Shown one piece after another: positions 46,702 through 54,733 of a stretch of 64,000 nt of DNA. The number at the start of each line of letters is the position of its first letter. Position 1 is the stretch's first letter. The notes below the pieces were generated by a model. It saw nothing but the letters and a program-made list of their open reading frames with translations. It did no database searches and was not told the DNA's origin. The stretch spans positions 1-64,000 of the forward strand of contig JAGFJA010000039.1 in NCBI GenBank assembly GCA_024103005.1. The letters are read 5' to 3'. The stretch is from Saprospiraceae bacterium. GTDB taxonomy: Bacteria > Bacteroidota > Bacteroidia > Chitinophagales > Saprospiraceae. Position numbers and translations under genes: made by a program.

Positions 46702-47298
46702 CTACCAATCCACATAACTCCCATAAAATTTAATATCAGTAAGATCTACTTTGTCAGGATTGCTCTTATCAAATTTATTTACCGGATCTTTAATCTTAAA
46801 GTGTGCTTCGGCTCGCCCTCCTACAATTCTATTGATTGTATCCAAATGCGTAATCTCAACAAAATTGCTTCTCGTGGTATCCAGATAGTATTTGTCTTTA
46901 CTGGGTACATCTCCATCATCTATCGAAAGATTGTAAGAACAACTTTTTGAAACGTCCAACTCCCCGGCACGTATTAAGGTTTGTCTTCCTAATTTCGGTA
47001 CATACGTAAAGCTAAAACCTTCCCTAATAGATACAGAGTCAATATACGCTGTTAGAAAATTAAAAAAAAATACATTTTTATAAATTGGATTAAGCAATCG
47101 TGCAGTTGAGTATGTATAATACATCAAGTGTCCATTCTTAAAACAGGATTCTATTTGGCAGCAATCACAATTACAATTGGATGGTGCATAAGGGGTATAG
47201 ATAGGTACCGATGACATCATCTCTTTATCTTTATCACAACTATTGCAGAAAAGACATGCCATTATCAATATAATTATTTTGTATTTCATGATATACAT
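46702..47298 (-). CDS. Small lipoprotein coupled to the metalloprotease gene
   Basis: The product has 198 residues (195 if translation begins at the second ATG, 47289). The N-terminus KYKIIILIMACLFCNSC is a lipoprotein signal with Cys at about 21 followed by DKDKE. The mature part has a Cys-rich start (NCNCDCCQIESC) and then beta-like sequence with no family I recognise. Its ATG overlaps the stop of the protease gene (TAATG), so it is translated from the same message. An inhibitor, chaperone or surface anchor for the protease is a reasonable guess but unproven. Confidence 0.75.
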   Translation of the reverse strand: MYIMKYKIIILIMACLFCNSCDKDKEMMSSVPIYTPYAPSNCNCDCCQIESCFKNGHLMYYTYSTARLLNPIYKNVFFFNFLTAYIDSVSIREGFSFTYVPKLGRQTLIRAGELDVSKSCSYNLSIDDGDVPSKDKYYLDTTRSNFVEITHLDTINRIVGGRAEAHFKIKDPVNKFDKSNPDKVDLTDIKFYGSYVDW

Positions 47299-49139
47299 TA
47301 TTTAATGAGTGATAGTTTAATACTTTTCGGTTTGTTGCCTTCAGAAGTAATTATTGCTACGTATATACCGGATTTTAAATCGGATAGTGATATTTGACTA
47401 TTCGTGGAAATTTTGCCATACGATTTAACTAATTGACCTATCGAATTGTATAAATGCAGATCCACATTGTGGATGTTTATAGGCAGATGCACATTGACTA
47501 TATCTCTTGTTATAGAAGGATATATCTCAGGAGAGGAGGCAAAAACGTTTGGTTGATCAGTATAATTAGGCCCAAATCCAGGGGCACCATTTTGCCATAT
47601 ATACACATTGCCATATATGGTGATATCTTCATAGGTCGGAGTAAAAACCATAAAGGGCACTGTACGAGCTGTTGCAACAATTTTGATAGGTATGATCGTC
47701 TCAATAGGAAGTCCGGTGAAATTTAATATTGTTGAAGGTGTAGTTGTAGTCTGTACCAAGATATTGTTGATATACCATTTATATTGGATGAATTCTTGAG
47801 ACCCCACATAGGCATTTTCTAGTGGTCCATATACACAAGGGTATAGTACTATATATGCTTTAGGATCACTGGCGGGTATAAATACTTCATTGTTAGGATA
47901 CATATTGGTCTTAGGAATACTGGGTAATCTGTTACATATTTCAATGTTTGACATCGTTACTGTCTCATCATCAATGGTGCTTGCATTGTCATTATTTGCG
48001 TCTCCAATTGGTGTTCCATTGAAAGTTAAGTATTGATTAGAAAAGTATTGGATTCGAGTCCGTGTGCCACTTAAAAATGTCGAACCCAGGATGGTGGTTC
48101 TATTTTGTCCTGCATTAGTAAAATGGAAGCCGTGATGGCAAACATTAGTAGGATCTGAATCCCTGGTGTGGCGGGCACCGCTAAGATGTGCAAACTCATG
48201 GGCAAATGTCCATCGTGGACCAAGAGCAGAATTCCGAACTACAATAAATTTATTAGGATTATTAGGTTGCCCCCCTATTGTACCAACTGAACCAAATATT
48301 GTGCTGTTGGGGACAGAATATCTGTCATCAACAAAAAAGGCGACTGCATCGCAATGATTGTCATCCCTCTTTTGTTCTATGTTGGTATTGTTTTCGAGCG
48401 TAGAAATATCTGCATTAATTTTATCCTGAATATCTGTTTCCGTACTAAAGGAAAAACCCCCTTGAAAGTCATAAACAGGGTATAGTTCAGGTTCAATATG
48501 CGAATTACTACCCGCAACATTATAGGAATTGACAATAGGCCATGCTTCAAATGCCAAATAAAAGTAGCTCCAAAAGTCAGGATTGGTGGTATTGACATAT
48601 TCCGGAAATGTAAGTGCCTGTGTGCTAAAGATCATTAATATTCGTGCCGTAGCCAATCCGCCATAGCTTGTACTACAACCACTGCTTCCCGGTAGAGCTA
48701 CAGATAAGTCGTCAAAGCCGCATTCTCCATATATTGCTTCATTGGAGTTGAGCTTGGATAATAAAGCATACCCATCTTTAATTGGATACAATGTATAGAA
48801 ATTTTGTTCATAATTAATAAAGCCCGAAACATAGTTGTCTTTATATGTAAAGGCAAAATTACCATTGTCACTATTTTGGCTTCCATTGATAAGGGTAATC
48901 TTCCCTATTACATTATCAACCATTGGGTCGGATAAATTTTTTTCGACATTACATGTAAGTATATCACCATCGGGCATAGTAACGGTAAAAATAGAGGAAT
49001 TAAACGCAGAAGAACTAATAGTCACACATTGCCTACCGATTATTTTGCCTGTCGGTGATACTTCATTAAATCTTGTTGCAAGTACATTTTGTTCGGTGCT
49101 TGTAAATATACTGTTTGTTTTATCAATGACACTCATCAT
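47298..49139 (-). CDS. Zinc metalloprotease with T9SS sorting domain, signal peptide disrupted
   Basis: The open frame is 613 codons. The zinc site is HEFAHLSGARH (HExxHxxGxxH, about residues 307-318), of the metzincin/reprolysin type. The C-terminus is a type A T9SS sorting domain (SPEIYPSITRDIVNVHL to KPKSIKLSLIK). The open frame starts at MMSVIDK without a signal peptide. Extending upstream in frame gives a perfect signal ending SC-V-stop-GFSQ: a TAG at 49157-49155, and further up the ATG at 49222 lies one base out of frame in an A-run. The gene is therefore probably inactive for export, though the catalytic domain is intact. The lipoprotein gene is coupled downstream. Confidence 0.85.
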   Translation of the reverse strand: MMSVIDKTNSIFTSTEQNVLATRFNEVSPTGKIIGRQCVTISSSAFNSSIFTVTMPDGDILTCNVEKNLSDPMVDNVIGKITLINGSQNSDNGNFAFTYKDNYVSGFINYEQNFYTLYPIKDGYALLSKLNSNEAIYGECGFDDLSVALPGSSGCSTSYGGLATARILMIFSTQALTFPEYVNTTNPDFWSYFYLAFEAWPIVNSYNVAGSNSHIEPELYPVYDFQGGFSFSTETDIQDKINADISTLENNTNIEQKRDDNHCDAVAFFVDDRYSVPNSTIFGSVGTIGGQPNNPNKFIVVRNSALGPRWTFAHEFAHLSGARHTRDSDPTNVCHHGFHFTNAGQNRTTILGSTFLSGTRTRIQYFSNQYLTFNGTPIGDANNDNASTIDDETVTMSNIEICNRLPSIPKTNMYPNNEVFIPASDPKAYIVLYPCVYGPLENAYVGSQEFIQYKWYINNILVQTTTTPSTILNFTGLPIETIIPIKIVATARTVPFMVFTPTYEDITIYGNVYIWQNGAPGFGPNYTDQPNVFASSPEIYPSITRDIVNVHLPINIHNVDLHLYNSIGQLVKSYGKISTNSQISLSDLKSGIYVAIITSEGNKPKSIKLSLIK

Positions 49140-49449
49140 AACCTGAGAGAATCCCTATACACAAGAAAAAAATAATACTAATGTTAGAAAAATAAATTTT
49201 GGAAATAAAATAATGTTTTCATTATAAAAAATTTAAATTGTTACAAAATCTACTAATAATATTCTGTGTAAAAAGGGTTAGGTATATCAAAGATAGGAAT
49301 ATTTTTTAAAAAAGCAAAATTAATTCTGTTTTATTCATTCAGCAAGTGTTTATCCTAAATTTTGCCTGATTCTGACAGGTCAGCGAGGTTTATTTTAACC
49401 TAAATTTGGATTTCCACAATTTTTTTAGGACTTTTCGTTCTTATTTAAT
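49140..49449. other. Spacer with broken signal-peptide coding and repeat copy B
   Basis: Carries the disrupted 5' end of the protease (49140-49222, minus strand) and the second 82-bp repeat (49350-49431). AT-rich; no other gene. Confidence 0.55.
49350..49431 (+). repeat. 82-bp direct repeat, copy B
   Basis: Second copy of the repeat at 46425-46506 (4 mismatches). It ends 19 bases before the BamA-like ATG and carries a TAAATTTG box at 49401, so it may supply that gene's promoter. It marks the right edge of the cassette. Confidence 0.9.
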
Positions 49450-49450
49450 T

Positions 49451-51262
49451 ATGGTTGTCAGGTTGTCACATAGTAAGTGTATTATTTTCATACTTTTGTT
49501 TGTCTGCTGTTTGACAGGTAAAAATTCCGGACAAGGTGTCGTCATTCACCATCTGACGAAGGACAGTGTTCTGTGGAAGAAGCCGGTAGCTGAGCTTATT
49601 CGTTTGGGCACTACGGACACCTTTGCTTTGTTTGCTCCGCTTACTAAGATTGTTGACACTTTGCAGCATCACGGCTATTATGCTGCAGCCATCGATTCTG
49701 TTAGAATACATAGAGATACCGCACACATTTATTTTTACCAGGGCGAAAAGTTTCACTTAAGGCAACTGACCTTACACGCTTATGAGGGAATTATTCCGCG
49801 CGATTCCGTGGTAGAGCTGTCAAGCGATTCCATCCGGATGAGCAGGGAAGTGGATGGTTTTCGCAAATCTGTGTTAGGTAAAGCTATGGAAGCAGGGTAT
49901 CCCTTTGCGGCCGTCAGAATGGTACCGGACCGGGCAATTGCCGACTCTATCGATTGTGATGTATGGCTCATGCCTGGGAACAGATATACTTTTGGAGGAT
50001 TGCACGTGGTGGGTGACCTTAAAATAGCTCCTTATTATCTGAGTCAGATGATAGGTTTGCCCGTCGGAAGTCCCTATTTTCCTGATATTACGGAAAAAGT
50101 TTCGAAGAAAATAAGGGAACTTACCTTCGCTGAACAGTATAAAAGTCCGGCAGTGGTTTTTGCTGAACAGAAAGCCTGGCTGGCGCTCTTTTTAAAGAAA
50201 AAAAATGTCAATCGATTCGATTTGCTCATCGGTCTGCAACCCAATCCCAACGCCGTCCCCGGCGTGACCAATAAATTGCTCATTACAGGAAACGCGACGG
50301 TAGAGCTGGTTAATCAGTTCGGCCAGGGAGAGAAGATTTTGGGAGAATATTTTCAACCATCTGCAAATCGGCAGCAACTCCGCCTGGAGGCTGAATATCC
50401 ATTCCTGTTATCGACACCTATCGGAGTCAAAACCAGCTTTAAACTATTTCGGGCAGATTCGACCTTTACAGAAAAAATATTTGAATTAGGTGGTCAGTAC
50501 TACTTCAGTTATGACAGTAAGCTGGAGGTATTTTGGAATAGAGGTAGTTCGGCTATAGGGACCGTGGATACACAGAAAATAATTCAGACAAAAAAACTTC
50601 CCGCCAATCTGGATTACAAGACCGATTATTTTGGACTTTCCTATACCGTGCACCGGCTTGACTTCAAGTTGAATCCACGAAGAGGATATTCACTTAATTT
50701 TGCCATGGGTGTCGGGCAGCGGAATATTTACCGAAATGGTGCTATAACCTCCATACGCGGTAATACGGGAGAAAACTTTGATTATAATACGCTCTATGAT
50801 ACGGTAACACTTCACTCCACACTCTTTCGACCGTCATTGGATGCCAGGTGGTATCTGCCTTTTTTAAAAAGGATGTCTCTGATGCTGCGGACCAATGGGG
50901 CGATGATTGCCGGACCTAAGATTGTGTACAACAATGAAAAGTTCCGAATAGGAGGGAATAAGAGCTTTAGAGGGTGGAATGAGCAGTCTATTTATACCAC
51001 ATCCTATTTGATAGCTACTAATGAGGTCAAAATGAACCTAGATGAGCTTAGCGCACTATTTGTATTTGCAGACAATGGCTGGATAAATCCCACTGATGCC
51101 AGACCGGAAAATTTTAACTGGTATCTGGGCTTGGGTGCAGGAATAAATTTCGCTACAAAAGTGGGTGTTTTCGGGCTGAGTATTGCAGTCGGAAAAAATG
51201 GAAGTCAGCCTTTTGATTTTCAGGCAGCTAAAATCCATTTTGGGTATCAAAGTATTTTTTAA
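49451..51262 (+). CDS. BamA/TamA-like Omp85 family protein
   Basis: About 603 residues. A signal peptide (to about 30) leads into a POTRA-like periplasmic part and a 16-stranded-type barrel. The Omp85 hallmark is FRIGGNKSFRGW near residue 500 (an Arg-Gly tip motif analogous to VRGF). The C-terminus AKIHFGYQSIF ends in Phe, as for outer-membrane assembly substrates. Such proteins insert or export proteins across the outer membrane. I start at ATG 49451 because the longer frame begins at a TTG inside the repeat. It resembles single-POTRA Bacteroidota paralogues more than BamA itself. Confidence 0.85.
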   Translation: MVVRLSHSKCIIFILLFVCCLTGKNSGQGVVIHHLTKDSVLWKKPVAELIRLGTTDTFALFAPLTKIVDTLQHHGYYAAAIDSVRIHRDTAHIYFYQGEKFHLRQLTLHAYEGIIPRDSVVELSSDSIRMSREVDGFRKSVLGKAMEAGYPFAAVRMVPDRAIADSIDCDVWLMPGNRYTFGGLHVVGDLKIAPYYLSQMIGLPVGSPYFPDITEKVSKKIRELTFAEQYKSPAVVFAEQKAWLALFLKKKNVNRFDLLIGLQPNPNAVPGVTNKLLITGNATVELVNQFGQGEKILGEYFQPSANRQQLRLEAEYPFLLSTPIGVKTSFKLFRADSTFTEKIFELGGQYYFSYDSKLEVFWNRGSSAIGTVDTQKIIQTKKLPANLDYKTDYFGLSYTVHRLDFKLNPRRGYSLNFAMGVGQRNIYRNGAITSIRGNTGENFDYNTLYDTVTLHSTLFRPSLDARWYLPFLKRMSLMLRTNGAMIAGPKIVYNNEKFRIGGNKSFRGWNEQSIYTTSYLIATNEVKMNLDELSALFVFADNGWINPTDARPENFNWYLGLGAGINFATKVGVFGLSIAVGKNGSQPFDFQAAKIHFGYQSIF

Positions 51263-51338
51263 TATATAAATTATAATTGTTGAATATATTTAATTGATAT
51301 TTAATGATATATAGGTTTTGGTAAAGTGTCTTACCCGA

Positions 51339-51376
51339 TTGTAAATACTTACAATCGTTTACAAACGATTACAAAT
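51339..51376 (+). promoter_or_regulatory. Overlapping palindromes upstream of ssb
   Basis: Two adjacent dyads: TTGTAA-N4-TTACAA (51339-51354) and AATCGTTT-AC-AAACGATT (51353-51370), followed by TTACAAA. TTACAA recurs three times at about 10-bp steps, i.e. on one face of the helix. It lies about 125-160 bases before ssb. A transcription-factor or replication-protein site is plausible. The protein is unknown. Confidence 0.5.
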
Positions 51377-51499
51377 ATTTAATTACCGATTAATAGTTTC
51401 ATGGCTCTCCATCTTTGTCCTGTCATCAGCAATGAAGTATGATACGGTGGCAAACCAAAAAGTACAATTATTAAATTTTAACCTTTAAATTTTATTATC

Positions 51500-51850
51500 A
51501 TGAATGCGTTTAGAAATCAAGTCAGTTTGATCGGCAACTTAGGCCGTATGCCGGAGGTCAAAACATTTGAAGGGGGAAGAAAAATGGCCAGAATCACCCT
51601 TGTGACCAATGAAGTTTATAAAAACAACGATGGCGATATCGTGAAGACTGCTACGTGGCATAATTTAATTGCCTGGGGAAAATCTGCCGAAAAAGCAGAA
51701 AAGTATCTGACAAAGGGCAAGGAAGTTATGGTGAAAGGTAAGTTGATAAATCGCAATTATACTGATAAGGACGGCAACCGAAAATATGTAACTGAGGTGG
51801 AGATTGACGATTTTTATATGCTTGGCAGAAGTGCCGGAGCAGTTGGGTAG
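51500..51850 (+). CDS. ssb: Single-stranded DNA-binding protein
   Basis: The product has 116 residues, an OB-fold SSB: NQVSLIGNLGRMPEVK, TATWHNLIAWGKSAEKAEKYL, KGKEVMVKGKLINRNYTDKDGNRKYVTEVEIDDFYML. It lacks the long linker and acidic tip of the essential Ssb and matches the short form common in Bacteroidota, often an accessory or second SSB. It follows overlapping palindromes in its leader and ends in a strong terminator. Confidence 0.93.
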   Translation: MNAFRNQVSLIGNLGRMPEVKTFEGGRKMARITLVTNEVYKNNDGDIVKTATWHNLIAWGKSAEKAEKYLTKGKEVMVKGKLINRNYTDKDGNRKYVTEVEIDDFYMLGRSAGAVG

Positions 51851-51863
51851 CTTATGTATCAAA

Positions 51864-51896
51864 GAGGCGGGAGGATAGTCTCCCGCCTTGTTTTTA
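51864..51896 (+). terminator. Terminator after ssb
   Basis: A perfect 8-bp GC stem (GGCGGGAG with CTCCCGCC), a 6-base loop and a T-rich tail. Confidence 0.9.
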
Positions 51897-52077
51897 TTTT
51901 CCAAAGTTTTGCTTATGACGCCATATTGAAGGAAAACAAATTAAAAGAGGATGGTCAGCTACCTTTGGTATTATTTGATAGTCAGGCTATCTGTAGGTCG
52001 GGCAAAATTTATTGCTATTTCAATCAAGGATGTGGAAAGGCCGATTTGTTTACTATGTGTACGATAAAACGAACAGG

Positions 52078-52761
52078 TTATTCTTGCTTCAACGATTCGA
52101 GGTAGGAGGATTTCAGACGATGCTGAAATTTGAGGATTCTTTTCATCAGCATCTTGCCGGCTGTGGCGTATTTGCCATTGTCAACCAGAATATTGATTAA
52201 ATTCCCAATTCCCGGAAACTGTATGTCCCGGTTAGCTTCCTTCATATCCGGTAAGTACAGGTGAAGATTCAATGCCGTCGTCCCCGAAGATGTTGTCCTG
52301 TCTATGTAGGACATGATTAGATAGTTTTTGTCTCCAATTGATAATTCAGGATCAGGTTTGCCTGATTTGTCAAGAAAGTATTGATTAAAATGGTTTTTGT
52401 CATTCGATTTAAAATCTTGTTGATAGATATACCTGACATCAGAGAATTGATACACACTGTCAAAGGAATTTCTGACCAAAAGGTTGAAACTGTCTCTGCG
52501 TGTAATTATTTTTTTTAAGTGACCACTTGCTATAAGTCTTTCCTTATCTGTTTTACTTGGGTCGGCAATAACAGAATTCAGGTATTTTACCTGTGAAGAA
52601 TTGGAGTTAAGTACGATAATTAAAACGCCATGTTTAAGCATTGACGACTGACCGGGAGCATCCTGAGGCAGGGATTGACAAAAAGCAGGTTGATTGAAAG
52701 CTATGATGAATACTGCTGTGAAAAGCCAATAAAAAGGTAAGTGTTTGAATTGTATGTTCAT
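52078..52761 (-). CDS. Exported protein of unknown function
   Basis: About 227 residues. Starting at ATG 52761 gives a good signal peptide (NIQFKHLPFYWLF... ending FCQ). The ORF could extend to 52791 (MISNTANMIKM), but that adds a polar leader. The mature protein is polar and mixed alpha/beta with no motif I recognise (GVLIIVLNSNSSQVKYLN near its start, NLHLYLPDMKEANRDIQFPG near the end). It stands alone, with a TATCTTTG box upstream. It converges on ssb. Confidence 0.65.
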   Translation of the reverse strand: MNIQFKHLPFYWLFTAVFIIAFNQPAFCQSLPQDAPGQSSMLKHGVLIIVLNSNSSQVKYLNSVIADPSKTDKERLIASGHLKKIITRRDSFNLLVRNSFDSVYQFSDVRYIYQQDFKSNDKNHFNQYFLDKSGKPDPELSIGDKNYLIMSYIDRTTSSGTTALNLHLYLPDMKEANRDIQFPGIGNLINILVDNGKYATAGKMLMKRILKFQHRLKSSYLESLKQE

Positions 52762-52829
52762 TTTAATCATATTTGCTGTATTCGATATCATATTGAAGAA
52801 GTTGACAATGTTATTTTACATTTGGCAAA

Positions 52830-52837
52830 CAAAGATA
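52830..52837 (-). promoter_or_regulatory. TATCTTTG -7 box of the exported-protein gene
   Basis: A perfect TAnnTTTG match on the minus strand, 68 bases upstream of ATG 52761. Confidence 0.5.
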
Positions 52838-53100
52838 GTCGGAATGGTACAAAATGGGAAAACAATGGAATATAAAGCGAAGGAATATGCTAATTATAAA
52901 GATATGAAGAGAAGGTAACCAAGTGAATTAAGAAATACATAACATTAAGATTCAAATATCCGGAAGAGTAATGGCGTTATTTTATCTAGTTTATCTGACA
53001 ATTTGACAGAAGTAAAGTGTGGCTTTCTTTTTGCAGATAATAAGATGAACTTTCAATTTTTTTTGAAACTTTAACAAAACATTAAATTGGATTTAATGCA

Positions 53101-53129
53101 TTGATACACAGAGTGTTGATATAATTTTG
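53101..53129 (+). promoter_or_regulatory. Full -33/-7 promoter of the sigma factor gene
   Basis: TTG at 53101-53103, an 18-base spacer and TAATTTTG at 53122-53129. It is the best complete match to the Bacteroidota promoter pattern in the window. Confidence 0.65.
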
Positions 53130-53232
53130 CCAACTTACTGAGATTGAATTTACAACTAAAATTGGAATTTGTTTAACTAAAATTGCGTTTTGGTTAAACA
53201 AAGCATTAATTTTACACTACAAAATATCTGTT

Positions 53233-53778
53233 ATGTCAATAGTTGAGTTTAATAAGAAGATAGACAATGTATCCCAGTATCTTCATTCATTTGCTTTGAA
53301 TCTTACCAAAAACACGGAAGATGCCAAGGATCTCTATCAGGAGACAACCTATCGGGCACTGATCAACAAAGATAAATTCGCACCTGACACCAACCTGAAA
53401 GCATGGCTATTTACCATCATGAAGAATATCTTCATCAATAACTACCGTAAGAAAGTAAAGGCCAATACCATAATGGATTCAACAACCAATATGTACTACC
53501 TGAATAACAGAAGTACAGAACAGAATCAAGGTGAGACCAATATTTTTATCAAGGAATTAAATGATATGATTAGCCAATTGGATGATTCACTACGAATTCC
53601 TTTTACACTGCACTATGAAGGGTATAAATACCAGGAAATTGCAGATGAGCTCAATCTGCCATTAGGTACTATTAAGAGCAGAATCTTCTTTGCAAGAAAA
53701 GAACTGAAAAAACTAATTAAAGACAGATATAATAATATCTTTGATATCAGACTTAAGGATAAGAAAAAAGCTGTCTGA
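53233..53778 (+). CDS. ECF-type RNA polymerase sigma factor
   Basis: The product has 181 residues. Region 2 (about 10-80) includes DAKDLYQETTYRAL and LKAWLFTIMKNIFINNYRK. Region 4 (about 115-165) includes YEGYKYQEIADELNLPLGTIKSRIFFARKELKKLI. No anti-sigma or FecR-like gene is adjacent, unlike most ECF loci in Bacteroidota, so it may be one of the standalone sigma factors of this phylum. It has its own strong promoter and a hairpin terminator at 53818. Confidence 0.9.
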   Translation: MSIVEFNKKIDNVSQYLHSFALNLTKNTEDAKDLYQETTYRALINKDKFAPDTNLKAWLFTIMKNIFINNYRKKVKANTIMDSTTNMYYLNNRSTEQNQGETNIFIKELNDMISQLDDSLRIPFTLHYEGYKYQEIADELNLPLGTIKSRIFFARKELKKLIKDRYNNIFDIRLKDKKKAV

Positions 53779-53817
53779 TACGGATAATTCAATAGTTTTT
53801 AATCTTTAACTTGCCCC

Positions 53818-53862
53818 AAAAGTGTCAAAATGACTTAATGGTTTATTTTGACACTTTTTTTT
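53818..53862. terminator. Bidirectional terminator sigma/pdxJ
   Basis: A perfect 14-bp stem (AAAAGTGTCAAAAT with ATTTTGACACTTTT), a 13-base loop and T/A flanks usable on both strands. Confidence 0.85.
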
Positions 53863-53910
53863 ACAACACAAGGTATATTTATCCTCCTTTTAAAAAAGAT
53901 TTCTACCGGT

Positions 53911-54657
53911 TTATGAAATATAAGGCAGGTAATGCTCGGGATGGGCAAGCCGGTCTTTGTACATCTGAATGGCATTGGAATAACCATAGTACATGGCATC
54001 CACGATAAGGGCATGACCTATGGATACTTCCTGTAAAAAAGGAAGTGAATGAGCATAGAAAGCAAGGTTTTTTAGATTTAAATCGTGACCTGCATTGACT
54101 CCTATACCGATATCCATGGCACGCTGTGAGGTTGCTATATGTGCTGCAATGTCACCCCTTTGTTCAATTTCAAAAGCATGTGCAAAAGGACCGGTATAGA
54201 GTTCTATTCTGTCAGCACCTGTATCCAGAGCCATATCCGCATTATCTTCCCCTGCATCCACAAAAAGGGAAACTCTTATCCCGGATGTTTTAAATACCGG
54301 GATGATGGTTTTTAAAAAGTTACCGTCTTTTTGAAAATTCCATCCGTGATCAGATGTCAATGCGCCGGGAAGGTCGGGGACAAGAGTTACCTGAGCCGGT
54401 CTGTTATCCAGAACAAGTCGGATAAAATCATCTGACGGATAGCCTTCAATATTTAGTTCAGTACGGATATGCTCCTTCAAAACCGGAATATCATCATAAC
54501 GTATGTGGCGCTGGTCAGGGCGTGGATGTACCGTTATCCCTTCTGCACCATACGCTTCTAGGTCAAGGCACATCGTGAGCAGATTGGGATAATCAGATCC
54601 CCGGGAGTTGCGTATGAGGGCTATTTTATTGACATTTACACTTAATTTGGTATCCAT
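53911..54657 (-). CDS. pdxJ: Pyridoxine 5'-phosphate synthase
   Basis: PdxJ condenses deoxyxylulose phosphate with aminoacetone phosphate to pyridoxine phosphate. The product has 248 residues of the TIM-barrel type. Signatures: SVNVNKIALIRNSRG, AYGAEGITVHPRPDQRHIR, VTLVPDLPGALTSDHGW, SLFVDAGEDNADMA, GADRIELYTGPFAHA and VNAGHDLNLKNLAFYAH, ending EVSIGHALIVDAM. Complete. It lies 76 bases after rsmG on the same strand, so it is probably part of the GT2-rsmG-pdxJ run. Confidence 0.96.
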   Translation of the reverse strand: MDTKLSVNVNKIALIRNSRGSDYPNLLTMCLDLEAYGAEGITVHPRPDQRHIRYDDIPVLKEHIRTELNIEGYPSDDFIRLVLDNRPAQVTLVPDLPGALTSDHGWNFQKDGNFLKTIIPVFKTSGIRVSLFVDAGEDNADMALDTGADRIELYTGPFAHAFEIEQRGDIAAHIATSQRAMDIGIGVNAGHDLNLKNLAFYAHSLPFLQEVSIGHALIVDAMYYGYSNAIQMYKDRLAHPEHYLPYIS

Positions 54658-54733
54658 TATTGTGGTTTTGATGATGACTTCTTGTTATGATGACAATATT
54701 GAAAATTGAATAGAAATTCAAATTGAATTTGAC

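Larger units (their letters stand above)
52792..53232. other. Divergent spacer before the sigma factor gene
   Basis: Holds the TATCTTTG promoter of the minus-strand exported protein (52830) and the TTG-N18-TAATTTTG promoter of the sigma factor gene (53101). The A/T-rich remainder has no gene. Confidence 0.5.

Noticed and set aside
51301..51400. Replication origin at the TTACAA palindromes
   Set aside because: No DnaA-box (TTATCCACA-like) cluster and no dnaA/dnaN neighbourhood; an operator is simpler.
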